This document shows, piece after piece, positions 8,348 to 16,870 of a stretch of 61,499 nucleotides of DNA (its first letter is position 1; each line of letters opens with the position of its first letter). The position numbers were made by a program, and so were the translations under genes. The notes under the pieces were generated by a model. That model saw nothing but the letters and a program-made list of their open reading frames with translations, was not told the origin of the DNA and searched no databases. This stretch comes from Natrialba aegyptia DSM 13077 (GTDB lineage: Archaea; Halobacteriota; Halobacteria; Halobacteriales; Natrialbaceae), in assembly GCF_000337535.1 (NCBI RefSeq), contig NZ_AOIP01000059.1, positions 1-61,499 on the forward strand, written 5' to 3'.

Positions 8348-9117
8348 CCAGAACGGTCGGCCTCGATCGCAACGACGCGATCGCCGCCGCCAAATCGATC
8401 TACTCGCTCGTACTGCTGTTGCTCCTGTGGGAGTTCGTCGCGCAGTACGACATGGTCCACTCCTACTTCCTGCCGCCGTTATCGGACGTGCTGGCTACGT
8501 TCTACGAGTTGACTGCCGACGGCACGATGCTCGAACACGCGTACCTGACGTTCCGCCGGGCGATGGCCGGTCTCCTGCTCGCGTGTCTCCTCGGTATCGT
8601 CGTCGGCGTGCTCGCCGCCCGGAACCGCATCGTGGGCTGGTTCTGGGACCCGATCATCGAGGTCGGCTACCCGGTGCCGGTGATCGCGCTCGTTCCCGTC
8701 TTCATGTTCTGGTTCGGAACCGGCGACCTGCCGAAGATCATGCTGGTCGCCGTCGGCTGCTTCTGGCCGGTCGCGATCAACGCCCGCAACGCGACCCGCG
8801 AGGTCGACGAGAACCTCGTCTGGTCGGCGCGAATGATGGGGACCTCGGATCGCCGACTGCTCCGACGGGTCGTCGTTCCGGCGGCAGCACCAGGGATCAT
8901 CTCGGGCGTCCAAATCGCGCTGCCGATCGCGCTGATCGTCACGTTCGTCTTCGAGATGGTCGCCGGCGGCGGCGGGCTGGGCCACCTCGAAATCCAGGGC
9001 GTCCGGTCGTTCGAGTCGGCGCAGGTGTACGCGTCGCTCATCGCCATTATGATCGTGGGATTCACCCTCGACCGCGGGCTGCGATACCTTCGCGGCCGGC
9101 TCCTCGCGTGGACCTGA
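8338..9117 (+). CDS. ABC importer permease 2 (SsuC/TauC type)
   Basis: Second membrane subunit of the importer, 259 residues, related to its neighbour. The EAA loop reads ENLVWSARMMGTSDRRLLR followed by VVVPAAAPGIISGVQIALP. Two different permeases imply a heterodimeric channel, whereas many family members use a homodimer. The chosen ATG overlaps the end of permease 1. The gene ends the operon. The next 207 bases hold no gene I can support. Confidence 0.9.
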   Translation: MDVTRTVGLDRNDAIAAAKSIYSLVLLLLLWEFVAQYDMVHSYFLPPLSDVLATFYELTADGTMLEHAYLTFRRAMAGLLLACLLGIVVGVLAARNRIVGWFWDPIIEVGYPVPVIALVPVFMFWFGTGDLPKIMLVAVGCFWPVAINARNATREVDENLVWSARMMGTSDRRLLRRVVVPAAAPGIISGVQIALPIALIVTFVFEMVAGGGGLGHLEIQGVRSFESAQVYASLIAIMIVGFTLDRGLRYLRGRLLAWT

Positions 9118-9324
9118 CCGACGGAGACCACAGATCGGCAGCCGCTCACGAACGGGTTACTGCCGACCTCGAACTGTCGTCACTGGTCGGCTCCCTGAAC
9201 TCGTTACGGCCTGGGGTGAATCACACTATCCGGTTCATCGGTGGACACCGTATTGCCGGTGAAAATACCGACGCTGCGGGCGCTATCGCGGAAAAACAAG
9301 CCTCACGCGGACGAGAGAAAACGG

Positions 9325-9813
9325 CTATCCGACGCGATACACCGCCAGCCTGACGCCTGTCGGCTGGCGTGTTCCGGCGGCGACGAAGACGTGCCGCGTG
9401 AGCCAGTCTAGTTCCGGGTCGGCGGTTTCGAACGACGGCACCGAGCGAAAGTAGACGGCATCGGGATCGACCGGATCGCCGTCTCGGAGCCGTTCGCTCG
9501 CCTCCGACGGAGCCCGCCGGATGCCGCGATTTTCCACGTACACTCGCGAGTCACCGTCGGTCTCGAAGGCGTACTTCGCTACCAACTCCGTCGGCCGTTC
9601 GGCCCGAAAGAGCTGGTAATCCGCGCCGGCCGACAGCACTCGTCCGTTACACCGACCCGTCACTGTACCGCCGCTAATCGGGATGATGCGACGGTGTCCG
9701 TCGCCCGTCTCGCCGATCTCGATCGGTTCTTCGACCTCGACGGTCAACTCGAGAACGCGCTCGAGTTCAGGTTCGGGTGCGGACGCTCCGTGTGAATTGT
9801 GATCGTCACCCAT
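9325..9813 (-). CDS. DUF3237-family protein
   Basis: A 162-residue protein of the DUF3237 (UPF0311) family, a small beta-barrel fold of unknown activity. The family pattern is visible: ELTVEVEEPIEIGETGDGHRRIIPISGGTVTG near the start, GADYQLFR in the middle, then IYVENRGIRR-like VYVENRGIRR and a terminal FVAAGTRQPTGVRLAVYRV. Members often occur in bacterial aromatic-degradation clusters. It is divergent from the thioesterase gene at 9986 and has a TATA box at 9836-9845, 27 nt upstream of its ATG. A role in aromatic acid metabolism is inferred only from context. Confidence 0.85.
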   Translation of the reverse strand: MGDDHNSHGASAPEPELERVLELTVEVEEPIEIGETGDGHRRIIPISGGTVTGRCNGRVLSAGADYQLFRAERPTELVAKYAFETDGDSRVYVENRGIRRAPSEASERLRDGDPVDPDAVYFRSVPSFETADPELDWLTRHVFVAAGTRQPTGVRLAVYRVG

Positions 9814-9835
9814 GAAAAGAAACGTGAACGCGCCG

Positions 9836-9845
9836 ATACATAACT
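9836..9845 (-). promoter_or_regulatory. TATA box of the DUF3237 gene
   Basis: The minus strand reads AGTTATGTAT, centred 27 nt before ATG 9813. Confidence 0.55.
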
Positions 9846-9950
9846 ATTGTCGGTTGAGGTGGGCGGCTGCCGTCACCGGGGCGAACCGAACGAGGGGGTG
9901 GGTACCAGTGTCCGAGGACGGACTGATCCGTCGGCGGCGTTCGAGAATTC

Positions 9951-9956
9951 TTATAG
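9951..9956 (+). promoter_or_regulatory. TATA box of the thioesterase gene
   Basis: TTATAG (within TTCTTATAGG) lies about 31 nt before ATG 9986 and supports that start over longer in-frame alternatives. Confidence 0.55.
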
Positions 9957-9985
9957 GACTCGACCCTCTCAGTACGAGACACCAC

Positions 9986-10387
9986 ATGAGTTTCACACGA
10001 ACGTGGACGGTTCGATTCTCGGACACGGATCCGTTCGGCATCGCACACTACCCGCGGATGATCGACGCGATCCACGAAACCTCGGATATGCTCATGGAAT
10101 CGATCGGCTGGCCCTTCTGGGAACTGACCGACGAACACGGGATCGGGCTCCCGCTCGTCTCGATGGAGTTCGACTTTACGGGCCAGGTAGAAGCCGGCGA
10201 CAACGTCGAGATCGAACTGACTCCCTCGGTCGGCGAATCGAGCGTGCAACTGGAGTACCGAGCCACGCACGACGATACCGTCGTCTTCAGCGGGACGGAA
10301 CACCGCGTCTGCGTTCCCGTCGACGGCGACGGCGGCGTGCCGGTCCCCAACGAACTCAGAACTGCTCTCGACGGCGTTCGCGACTGA
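9986..10387 (+). CDS. Hotdog acyl-CoA thioesterase (4-hydroxybenzoyl-CoA thioesterase type)
   Basis: A 133-residue single hotdog-domain thioesterase. The N-terminus RFSDTDPFGIAHYPRM matches the DPxGI motif of 4-hydroxybenzoyl-CoA thioesterase, whose Asp (here Asp15) is catalytic in the Pseudomonas enzyme. The following helix and strands (MESIGWPFWELT, GLPLVSMEFDFTGQVEAGD) fit the family. In a gentisate cluster with a CoA ligase and a flavin hydroxylase, the attractive substrate is gentisyl-CoA or 4-hydroxybenzoyl-CoA. That is inference; related YbgC-like enzymes act on short acyl-CoAs. It stands between the DUF3237 gene (divergent) and the branched-chain-type ABC ATPase. Confidence 0.88.
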   Translation: MSFTRTWTVRFSDTDPFGIAHYPRMIDAIHETSDMLMESIGWPFWELTDEHGIGLPLVSMEFDFTGQVEAGDNVEIELTPSVGESSVQLEYRATHDDTVVFSGTEHRVCVPVDGDGGVPVPNELRTALDGVRD

Positions 10388-10584
10388 GTCGTTCCGGTAA
10401 AACGCTGTGGACGATGGGTGCGGACGATGAGATCGCGAGTTGGAGACGAACGAGTTCGCGGCACCGACGGACGGGTGTCCCATACCGATGCGGGCGACCT
10501 GTGAAGCGAACTCGTCGGAAGCGTTGTGGTTCGGCGAGCGGTTGTCAGCGTCTATCGCCACCCATGCGTTTCGTTACCACATCA

Positions 10585-10590
10585 TTTATG
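10585..10590 (+). promoter_or_regulatory. TATA box of the LivGF-type operon
   Basis: TTTATG lies 25-30 nt before ATG 10615. It therefore supports the start MLRVTSVSK rather than the ATGs at 10564 and 10588. Confidence 0.5.
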
Positions 10591-10614
10591 ACGGATGCGT
10601 CGAAAGCGCAGAGC

Positions 10615-11334
10615 ATGCTTCGGGTGACGAGCGTTAGCAAATCGTTCGGCGGGCTGGTCGCCGTCGACGACGTAACTTTCGAGATCGGAGACGAGGAGAT
10701 CGTCGGATTGATCGGGCCGAACGGAGCCGGCAAGACGACGCTATTCAACGCGATTACGGGCGTCCATCCGCCCACCGAGGGGACGATCATCCTGGACGAG
10801 ACGGAGCTTACCGGCAGCAAACCACACGAAATCGCGAGGGCCGGCGTTGCCAGGACTTTCCAGACGGCACGGACGTTCGACGAGGCGACCGTCGTCGAGA
10901 ACGTCGCCATCGGCGCCGTCTTCGGCAACGGCGATTCGAAAGCCCGCGCCGAAACGCGGGCCTACGAACTGCTCGAGTTCATCGGCCTCGACGAGCAGTC
11001 CCACGACCCGGTCGGCGAACTCAACATCGCGGACCGGAAACTGCTCGAGCTCGCCCGGGCGCTTGCGACCGAGCCGGCGTTCGTCCTCGTCGACGAAATC
11101 GGCAGCGGTCTCACGCCGACTGAACTCGAGACGCTGACGGAGACGTTAGAGCGCATCCGTTCCGAGCGCGGGATCTCCGTCTTCTGGATCGAGCACATCG
11201 TCGATGCGATCATGGGTGCGACGGATCGGATCATCGTTCTCAATCAGGGCGCGAAGATCGCCGACGGAACGCCCGCGGAGGTGCAGTCCGATCAACAGGT
11301 TGCCGAGGCGTACCTCGGCGGGGTGGAGGTATGA
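10615..11334 (+). CDS. ABC importer ATPase, LivG type
   Basis: ATPase of a hydrophobic-amino-acid-type (HAAT) importer, a class that also moves aromatic acids. Walker A is GPNGAGKTT. The signature region reads ELNIADRKLLELARALA, in which the usual LSGG loop is replaced by LNIAD, a variation seen in some haloarchaeal LivG proteins. Walker B is VLVDEIGSGL, where the usual DEP is DEI, and the switch is WIEHIVDAIM. The first ATG supported by the TATA box gives 239 residues. It overlaps the LivF-type gene by 4 nt (ATGA). Confidence 0.9.
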   Translation: MLRVTSVSKSFGGLVAVDDVTFEIGDEEIVGLIGPNGAGKTTLFNAITGVHPPTEGTIILDETELTGSKPHEIARAGVARTFQTARTFDEATVVENVAIGAVFGNGDSKARAETRAYELLEFIGLDEQSHDPVGELNIADRKLLELARALATEPAFVLVDEIGSGLTPTELETLTETLERIRSERGISVFWIEHIVDAIMGATDRIIVLNQGAKIADGTPAEVQSDQQVAEAYLGGVEV

Positions 11335-12035
11335 CGCTGCTCGAGGTCGACGGAATCGACGTCTCCTATGGCGATCTGCAGGTGCTCTGGGATGCGTCGA
11401 TGGCAATTGAGAAGTCGGATTCGGTCGTGACGCTGGTCGGTCCGAACGGCGCGGGCAAGACGACGCTGCTCAGAACGCTCTCGGGCCTACTCGAGCCGTC
11501 CGCCGGGACGATCGAGATTCTCGGCTCGGATATCTCGACCCGTCGCGCCGAGGAAATCGTCGACCTCGGCTTCGTCCACGTGCCCGAGGAGCGAAATCTC
11601 TTCGACGAGATGACGGTCGCCGAAAACCTGCGGATGGGATCGTACAAACACCGTGACGAGTTCGAGGAGACGCACGCGGAAGTCGTCGAGATGTTCCCCG
11701 TTCTCGAGGAGCGCCGCGAGCAGAAGGCGGGGACGTTAAGCGGCGGCGAACAGCAGATGCTCGCGATCGGCCGCGGGTTGATGGCACAACCCAACATCCT
11801 CGCGCTGGACGAACCGTCCGGTGCGCTCGCCCCGCAACTCGCCGAGCGGGTGTTCGAGAAGATCGAAGAGATCAGTACGGACGTGACCGTCTTGCTCGTC
11901 GAGCAACACGTCGATCGGGCGCTCGAACTCGCGGACCGGGCCTACCTGCTAGAGAACGGGCGCATCGCCGCCGAGGGAACGGGGTCGGAGTTACTCCAGA
12001 GCGACCACGTCGTGGAGGCGTATCTCCGCGGCTAG
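11331..12035 (+). CDS. ABC importer ATPase, LivF type
   Basis: Second ATPase of the HAAT importer, 234 residues. Walker A GPNGAGKTT, signature LSGGEQQMLAIGRGLM, Walker B ILALDEPSGALAP and H-loop LVEQHVDRAL are intact, in contrast to the degenerate signature of its LivG partner. It overlaps the preceding gene by 4 nt, so both are translated from one mRNA. The binding-protein gene follows 129 nt later on the same strand. Confidence 0.92.
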   Translation: MTLLEVDGIDVSYGDLQVLWDASMAIEKSDSVVTLVGPNGAGKTTLLRTLSGLLEPSAGTIEILGSDISTRRAEEIVDLGFVHVPEERNLFDEMTVAENLRMGSYKHRDEFEETHAEVVEMFPVLEERREQKAGTLSGGEQQMLAIGRGLMAQPNILALDEPSGALAPQLAERVFEKIEEISTDVTVLLVEQHVDRALELADRAYLLENGRIAAEGTGSELLQSDHVVEAYLRG

Positions 12036-12164
12036 CACGCAGCGGTCCCCGAACCGGGCCGACGGCGTCCCATGAGTGCCGCGAGCAGGCACCAACTCAC
12101 TCGCGAGCGGACCGGCGACAAAAAGATTGAAGGATGGCAAGTGTGAGTTGGTACCGTGGTACAA

Positions 12165-13379
12165 ATGCCAGAGACGGGATTACACCGAATACAGCGTCGA
12201 ACGGTGCTGAAATCGACCGGTGCCGGCGTCGGGATCGGACTTATGGCCGGGTGCATGGGCGGGAGCGGGGGCGGCGATACACACACTATTGCGGGGCTAC
12301 AGCCCCACTCGGGACCCTTTGCCCTGTACGGAGACGCCCACACGGCGGGAATCGAGTTCGCGATCGAGGAGATCAACGCCGACGGCGGCATCCTCGATCA
12401 GGAACTCGAACATATCGCGGAGGACACCGGGTCGGAACCGAGCGAGGCGGTGACGATCCTCAACCGGCTCGTCGAAACTGAGGACGCCGTCGCCGCCGTC
12501 GGCCCGGTCTCGAGCGACGTGGGAGTGCTGACCTCGGAGAACGCCGAAGAACTCGAGGTGCCGCTGTTCTTGCACACGTCGGGCGACATCGAGATTCTCT
12601 CGCGGAACTCGAGCTACACGTTCCGGACGGCGCTGCCGCCCGCGCCGGCGTTCATCCAGGCCGTCGCGGACATCATCGAAGACAACGGGTACGAGACGAT
12701 CGGAGCGATCAACGCCGACTACGCGTGGGGCATCGCAGCCGAGGAAGCCATCGAGCAAACCTTCCCGAGCGGTATCGACCTCACGATGCGGACGGCACCG
12801 CAGGGGGAGAGCGATTTCGCGCCGTACCTCCGCGATATGCCGAGCGATCTGGACGTGCTGGTCGGCTCGGGACATCCGCCGGGACTGAACGACATGTTCA
12901 GTCAGATGATGGAGGTCGGGCTCGAACCCGAACTGATGACCGGGGCCGTCGATCCGCCCGAGACGAATTACAACGGGATCGGGGACGCCGTCGCGAACGG
13001 GTTCACGTTCGGTCACCTTCCGGACGTGTACTCCGAGGAGTACCGGGAGATCGCCGACCGGTTCTACGAGGAGACGGGCGGTTATTTCGGCCCGACGCAG
13101 GCAGCCGGATACGTCACGGTGCAGTTGATCGCGGAGGCGATGCGCCAACAGGAGTCGGCCGATCCACAGGACGTTGCAGCGGGAACGCGCCAACTCGAGT
13201 TCGACACGATCTACGCCGAACCGGTCCAGTATACGGAGTGGGGTGAGCTGGACAACTACTCGCTGATCTGGAGCGGGTTCGAGACGCAGGCACCGGCGTA
13301 TTATCCGGACGGCGACTTCGATCTGCACGAGGTCTACCGGACGGATACCCTCTCGGCGATCGATCCGAGGGAATGGTAG
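12165..13379 (+). CDS. ABC importer substrate-binding lipoprotein, LivK/HAAT type
   Basis: Extracellular binding protein of the HAAT importer. A Tat motif (QRRTVLKSTG) and lipobox (MAGC) near residues 10-30 mark it as a Tat-exported lipoprotein. The body is a type-1 periplasmic fold: GPFALYGDAHTAGIEFAIEE, NADGGILDQELE, then VAAVGPVSSDVGVL and the IGAINADYAWG hinge. Relatives bind branched-chain amino acids, amides or aromatic acids such as hydroxycinnamates. A GTG nine bases upstream is an alternative start. The gene converges with the permease gene on the other strand. A T-run at about 13485-13489 may help terminate. Confidence 0.92.
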   Translation: MPETGLHRIQRRTVLKSTGAGVGIGLMAGCMGGSGGGDTHTIAGLQPHSGPFALYGDAHTAGIEFAIEEINADGGILDQELEHIAEDTGSEPSEAVTILNRLVETEDAVAAVGPVSSDVGVLTSENAEELEVPLFLHTSGDIEILSRNSSYTFRTALPPAPAFIQAVADIIEDNGYETIGAINADYAWGIAAEEAIEQTFPSGIDLTMRTAPQGESDFAPYLRDMPSDLDVLVGSGHPPGLNDMFSQMMEVGLEPELMTGAVDPPETNYNGIGDAVANGFTFGHLPDVYSEEYREIADRFYEETGGYFGPTQAAGYVTVQLIAEAMRQQESADPQDVAAGTRQLEFDTIYAEPVQYTEWGELDNYSLIWSGFETQAPAYYPDGDFDLHEVYRTDTLSAIDPREW

Positions 13380-13583
13380 CCCGGGACGGCTATAGTGCAA
13401 CTGAAACGCTTCACACCGATCGTACAGCCCCCGTGCGATCGGGTGTGCAGTGACTTTCAGTGGGGACTGTCGCATACTGCTCTCTTTTTGGGATGGGAGT
13501 CGCGGTCACGTGCGTGCCCTGCGGTGGTCGAGAAAATGCGCAGGAGAGCTGACGGGAGATGACGGGGGTTGTGCCCCTTCTCG

Positions 13584-14612
13584 CTAGCTTTCGCGCCACG
13601 TCGCGATCCGCTCGCGAGTTCGGAATCGATCGTTCAGGATGCGGTCCGCGAACGGGACGACGCCCTGTCGGAAATAGAGGAAGAGGACGATCAGGAGTGC
13701 GCCGAAGATCACCGTTCGCCACTCTCCCGTGGATGCCAGTCCTTCGTCTATCCAGATGACGAGTCCGGCCCCAACGAGTGGCCCGAGGAGTGTCCGCATC
13801 CCACCGACGATAAGGATGATCAGGACGAGCACGTCGATCACCTGGAACTCGAACAGGCCGGGGATAACGAATCCCTCCAGTTGCGCGTACAGCGGACCGA
13901 CGAGCCCGATGATGAAGGCGCTGGTGAACCCCGCGAGAACCTTGTACCGGACCACGTCGACGCCGATCGATTCGGCGGCGACCTCGTCCTGTCGGATCGC
14001 GTCGAAGGCCAATCCGTACGTCGAGTTGCGAAGCCACTCGTAGAAGGCGAACGTCGCGCCGAGGAGCGCGAGCACGAGGTAATAGAGGATCACGTGCTCG
14101 TGGATGCCGAACCCCTCCTGGAGCGACTCGAATCCGAGGCCCGAGAAGATGAGCCCGGTGCTCCCGCCGGTGATGTCGCGGGCACCGACGAAGAACTCGA
14201 TGACCGCAAACTGCAGCGCGAGGGTCAAGATTGCGATCAGGATGACGGTAAACTGGAGCCTCGCCGCAACGTAACAGACGAGCGCACCGATTACGCCGGT
14301 CAGGACGGCACCGACGAGGAGCGTCGCCCACGGCGAGACGCCGAACGCCTCTGCCGAGAGCGCGGTAGTATACGCGCCGATTCCAGTCAGTGCACCAACG
14401 AACAGGAACAGTTGGTCCGTGTGTCCGAAGACGATGTTGAGCGCCATCGCGAGCGTCGCGAAAATCGCTGCGAGGATGATCAGTCGGGAAACGTACGTCG
14501 CACCCTCGCGGAAGACGACCGGAGGAACGAGTGCGAGTAGTCCCAGGACGAGCGGTAACCGAATTGTCTCCCAATCAGTGCCACCGACGCGGGTGAGTAG
14601 TGCGTGTATCAT
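13584..14612 (-). CDS. ABC importer permease, LivM type
   Basis: Membrane subunit, 342 residues with about nine to ten hydrophobic segments. LivM-family signatures include LAMALNIVFGHTDQLFLFVGA near residue 55 (cut here into two shorter parts, LAMALNIVFGH and DQLFLFVGA), FDAIRQDEVAAESIGVDV (the EAA-like loop) and VGGMRTLLGPLVGA near the end. It follows the LivH-type gene by 32 nt in the same operon. The importer is split: ATPases and binding protein on the plus strand, permeases on the minus strand, converging between 13379 and 13584. Confidence 0.92.
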   Translation of the reverse strand: MIHALLTRVGGTDWETIRLPLVLGLLALVPPVVFREGATYVSRLIILAAIFATLAMALNIVFGHTDQLFLFVGALTGIGAYTTALSAEAFGVSPWATLLVGAVLTGVIGALVCYVAARLQFTVILIAILTLALQFAVIEFFVGARDITGGSTGLIFSGLGFESLQEGFGIHEHVILYYLVLALLGATFAFYEWLRNSTYGLAFDAIRQDEVAAESIGVDVVRYKVLAGFTSAFIIGLVGPLYAQLEGFVIPGLFEFQVIDVLVLIILIVGGMRTLLGPLVGAGLVIWIDEGLASTGEWRTVIFGALLIVLFLYFRQGVVPFADRILNDRFRTRERIATWRES

Positions 14613-14644
14613 TGGTATTCCAGTGTCCGTGTGTACCGAGTTCG

Positions 14645-15511
14645 TTATGCGACCTGCTCCGGCTGGAGCAGCAGTGCGACGATCGCGGCCGCGAACAGAG
14701 CGATTTCGGCGACGTATGCGCCGACGTACGCGCTCGTGAACGTGGCAATGAGACCGAGGACGAGTCCCGCCGCGACCGCACCGACGATGCTCGTCACGCC
14801 GCCGACGATGGACACGATCAGCGCCAGGATCGTCAGCTCGAATCCCTCCGCTGCACCGACCTGCTGGGTGAAACTGTAGAGTATCCCCGCGACCGCCGCG
14901 ATGGACGCGCTGAGTACGAACACGAGCGTTCGCATCTTTCGCGGGCTGATTCCGCAGAGAACCGCTCCGGTCTCGTCCTGCAGAACCGTTCGCGTCGCCC
15001 GTCCGAGGTACGTTCGGCGAAAGAAGTAATACAGCCCCGCGAACAGAGCGAGACTGATTACAATAATCGCGATCGAGGAACCTCGGATCTGTGCACCGAA
15101 GACCGTCGTCGACGGAACGCCGACGGACAGCGAGTACGACGACGGACGAGCGATAACGAGCAGTCCGTCGAGGAGCGTCGCCAACCCGAGCGTGACGAAA
15201 ATCCCGAGCAACACCCGCTCTTCGCCCTCGGATCGGTAGACGAACGAGAGCAGCGACTTGTCGACGACCAGGCCGAGTCCGGTGACGGCGACGACGGCGA
15301 GGACGATCGAGAGCGGGAGACTCGACGTGATCCCGAGGAGTTCGATCGCGATGACGACCGCGATCGCCGAAAAGACCCCGATCGAAAGGTTGAGCACGCC
15401 ACCGAGTCCGAACACGATCGTGATTCCGAGTCCGAGCAGAGCCAGGACGAGCCCCTGTGTGATCCCGTCGATCGCAAATTCCATTAGCTGTGTTACCGAC
15501 GCTGATACCAT
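14645..15511 (-). CDS. ABC importer permease, LivH type
   Basis: Membrane subunit, 288 residues. Signatures are GITQGLVLALLGLGITIVFG with NLSIGVFSAIAVV, the coupling loop RRTYLGRATRTVLQDETGA, and SIVGGVTSIVGAVAAGLVLG. It heads the permease operon and is divergent from the IclR gene at 15923. A TATA box at about 15535-15545 places the transcription start next to ATG 15511. An inverted repeat GCTATCAC/GTGATAGC brackets that promoter and may bind the neighbouring IclR protein. Confidence 0.92.
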   Translation of the reverse strand: MVSASVTQLMEFAIDGITQGLVLALLGLGITIVFGLGGVLNLSIGVFSAIAVVIAIELLGITSSLPLSIVLAVVAVTGLGLVVDKSLLSFVYRSEGEERVLLGIFVTLGLATLLDGLLVIARPSSYSLSVGVPSTTVFGAQIRGSSIAIIVISLALFAGLYYFFRRTYLGRATRTVLQDETGAVLCGISPRKMRTLVFVLSASIAAVAGILYSFTQQVGAAEGFELTILALIVSIVGGVTSIVGAVAAGLVLGLIATFTSAYVGAYVAEIALFAAAIVALLLQPEQVA

Positions 15512-15520
15512 TACAGGTGT

Positions 15521-15587
15521 GCTATCACATCACCATATCTTATACATTGTGGTCGACCGGGCGGCCACACACCGCTGTTGTGATAGC
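15521..15587. promoter_or_regulatory. Inverted repeat around the livH-type promoter (candidate operator)
   Basis: GCTATCAC at 15521-15528 is repeated in inverse as GTGATAGC at 15580-15587. The two arms flank the TATA element (minus strand GTATAAGATATG, about 15535-15545). The placement fits an operator for the divergently encoded IclR regulator, which is inference. Confidence 0.4.
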
Positions 15588-15893
15588 GACTCGTGTGGAC
15601 ACGCCGGATTGTGCCACGAGTTCAGACCACACAGGTCGTTCGCTCTCAGGAAACGCATCCCCCATCTCGGATGATCTATAATTTATGATCATCCCCCTCC
15701 GCTGAGAATCCCGTGCAACGAGTTCATATCGGGTTCATGAACTGTTGGCGCGAGTTTCGCAGCGTATTTTACACCAGTACACCTGTAATCGTATTGCGGC
15801 GAAATATTGTTGAGAGGCCAACTACTCCGTTTCGTCACAGCGAACAAGCGAGATTTGTTTCCCGGTCCGATCTACTAGAAGTCTTGAGCATCT
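15588..15893. other. Divergent regulatory spacer, livH-type permease to IclR
   Basis: This is the main part of the roughly 410-base spacer between the two divergent genes. It is more AT-rich than the surroundings and encodes nothing I can support. In-frame ATGs upstream of the IclR gene are excluded by the TATA position at 15894-15902. Confidence 0.5.
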
Positions 15894-15902
15894 CTTATAT
15901 AG
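15894..15902 (+). promoter_or_regulatory. TATA box of the second IclR gene
   Basis: CTTATATAG is centred 25 nt before ATG 15923, fixing a leaderless start and rejecting the 70-codon upstream extension. Confidence 0.65.
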
Positions 15903-15922
15903 ATGCGACAGAAAGAATTCCT

Positions 15923-16690
15923 ATGGAAAATCGTGATATCGGTGGACGATCAATCAAATCGGACGAGACACTGTTCGCCATCATCGAATGCCTGAAGCGA
16001 ACGAACAGCGCAGGCGTCACCGAACTCGCCAATCAGCTCGATCTCGCAAAGAGCACCGTTCACAAACACCTCGTGGCGCTCGAACGCCACCGGTACGTGG
16101 TCAAAGAGGACGGTCAGTATCGTCTCGGACTCCAGTTTTTCACCGCCGGCATCCACGTTCGGAACCAGTACGAGGTCTATCACGCCGCCAAGAATCGAGT
16201 CGACAGGCTCGCAGCCGAGACGAACGAGGCGGCCTGGCTCATCGTTCACGAAAACGGGATGGGGATGTTCATCTACGGCGTTGCCCACAACGAGGCGTTC
16301 ACCTTCGACTCGACGATCGGCACGTGGGTCTACTTACACGCGAACTCGGCCGGCAAGGCGATCCTGGCTCACCTCCCCGACGACGAAGTCTCGGCGATCA
16401 TCGACCGCCACGGACTGCCGGCACAAACCGAGAACACGATCACCGATCGCGAGACCCTGCTCGACGAACTCGCGGATGTTAGAGACCGCGGCTACGCGAT
16501 GAACGCACAGGAGGACCTTCGAGGACTGCACGCGATCGCATCGCCGGTCATCACCGACGGCCGGCCGGTCGCGGCCGTCACCATCGCGGGTGCCGCAAAC
16601 CGGGTTACGGAGGAGCGGATCGAAGACGATCTGTCCGAGCGCCTGCTCGAAGCGGTCGACGACGTCGAACTGCGACTGGTGTACGGGTGA
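15923..16690 (+). CDS. IclR-family transcriptional regulator
   Basis: A 255-residue regulator with an N-terminal winged helix (SDETLFAIIECLKRTNS, LAKSTVHKHLVALERHRYV) and an IclR effector domain (ANSAGKAILAHLPDDEV, GLHAIASPVITDGRPVAAV). It sits between the permease operon and the AMP-forming ligase gene, so it is the best candidate regulator of the aromatic island. It is a distant paralogue of the IclR protein at 2342-3112; both share the order EV.AIIDRHGLPA-like segment and TITDRE..LLDEL motif. Confidence 0.92.
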   Translation: MENRDIGGRSIKSDETLFAIIECLKRTNSAGVTELANQLDLAKSTVHKHLVALERHRYVVKEDGQYRLGLQFFTAGIHVRNQYEVYHAAKNRVDRLAAETNEAAWLIVHENGMGMFIYGVAHNEAFTFDSTIGTWVYLHANSAGKAILAHLPDDEVSAIIDRHGLPAQTENTITDRETLLDELADVRDRGYAMNAQEDLRGLHAIASPVITDGRPVAAVTIAGAANRVTEERIEDDLSERLLEAVDDVELRLVYG

Positions 16691-16830
16691 CAGCCGCACC
16701 CGTCGTCTGGTTGAGCGAGTAAAGGTATCAACCGACGAAGTCGGGCCGAATCGTGCGGGTGGGACGCTTTTGGAAGCTCGGAACGCTGTCCGAAGCAGCA
16801 CGCCGAGCGGCAACGAATCGCGACACCATA

Positions 16831-16840
16831 ATTATTAATA
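16831..16840 (+). promoter_or_regulatory. TATA box of the AMP-forming ligase gene
   Basis: ATTATTAATA is centred about 35 nt before ATG 16871, giving a predicted leader of only some 8-10 nt. Confidence 0.5.
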
Positions 16841-16870
16841 CCCTCGGTATCCCCTCCCACACGTAAGCGG

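Noticed and set aside
12297-13475. Minus-strand frame of 392 codons opposite the LivK-type gene
   Set aside because: Antisense shadow with no domain; the Tat lipoprotein on the plus strand is clear.
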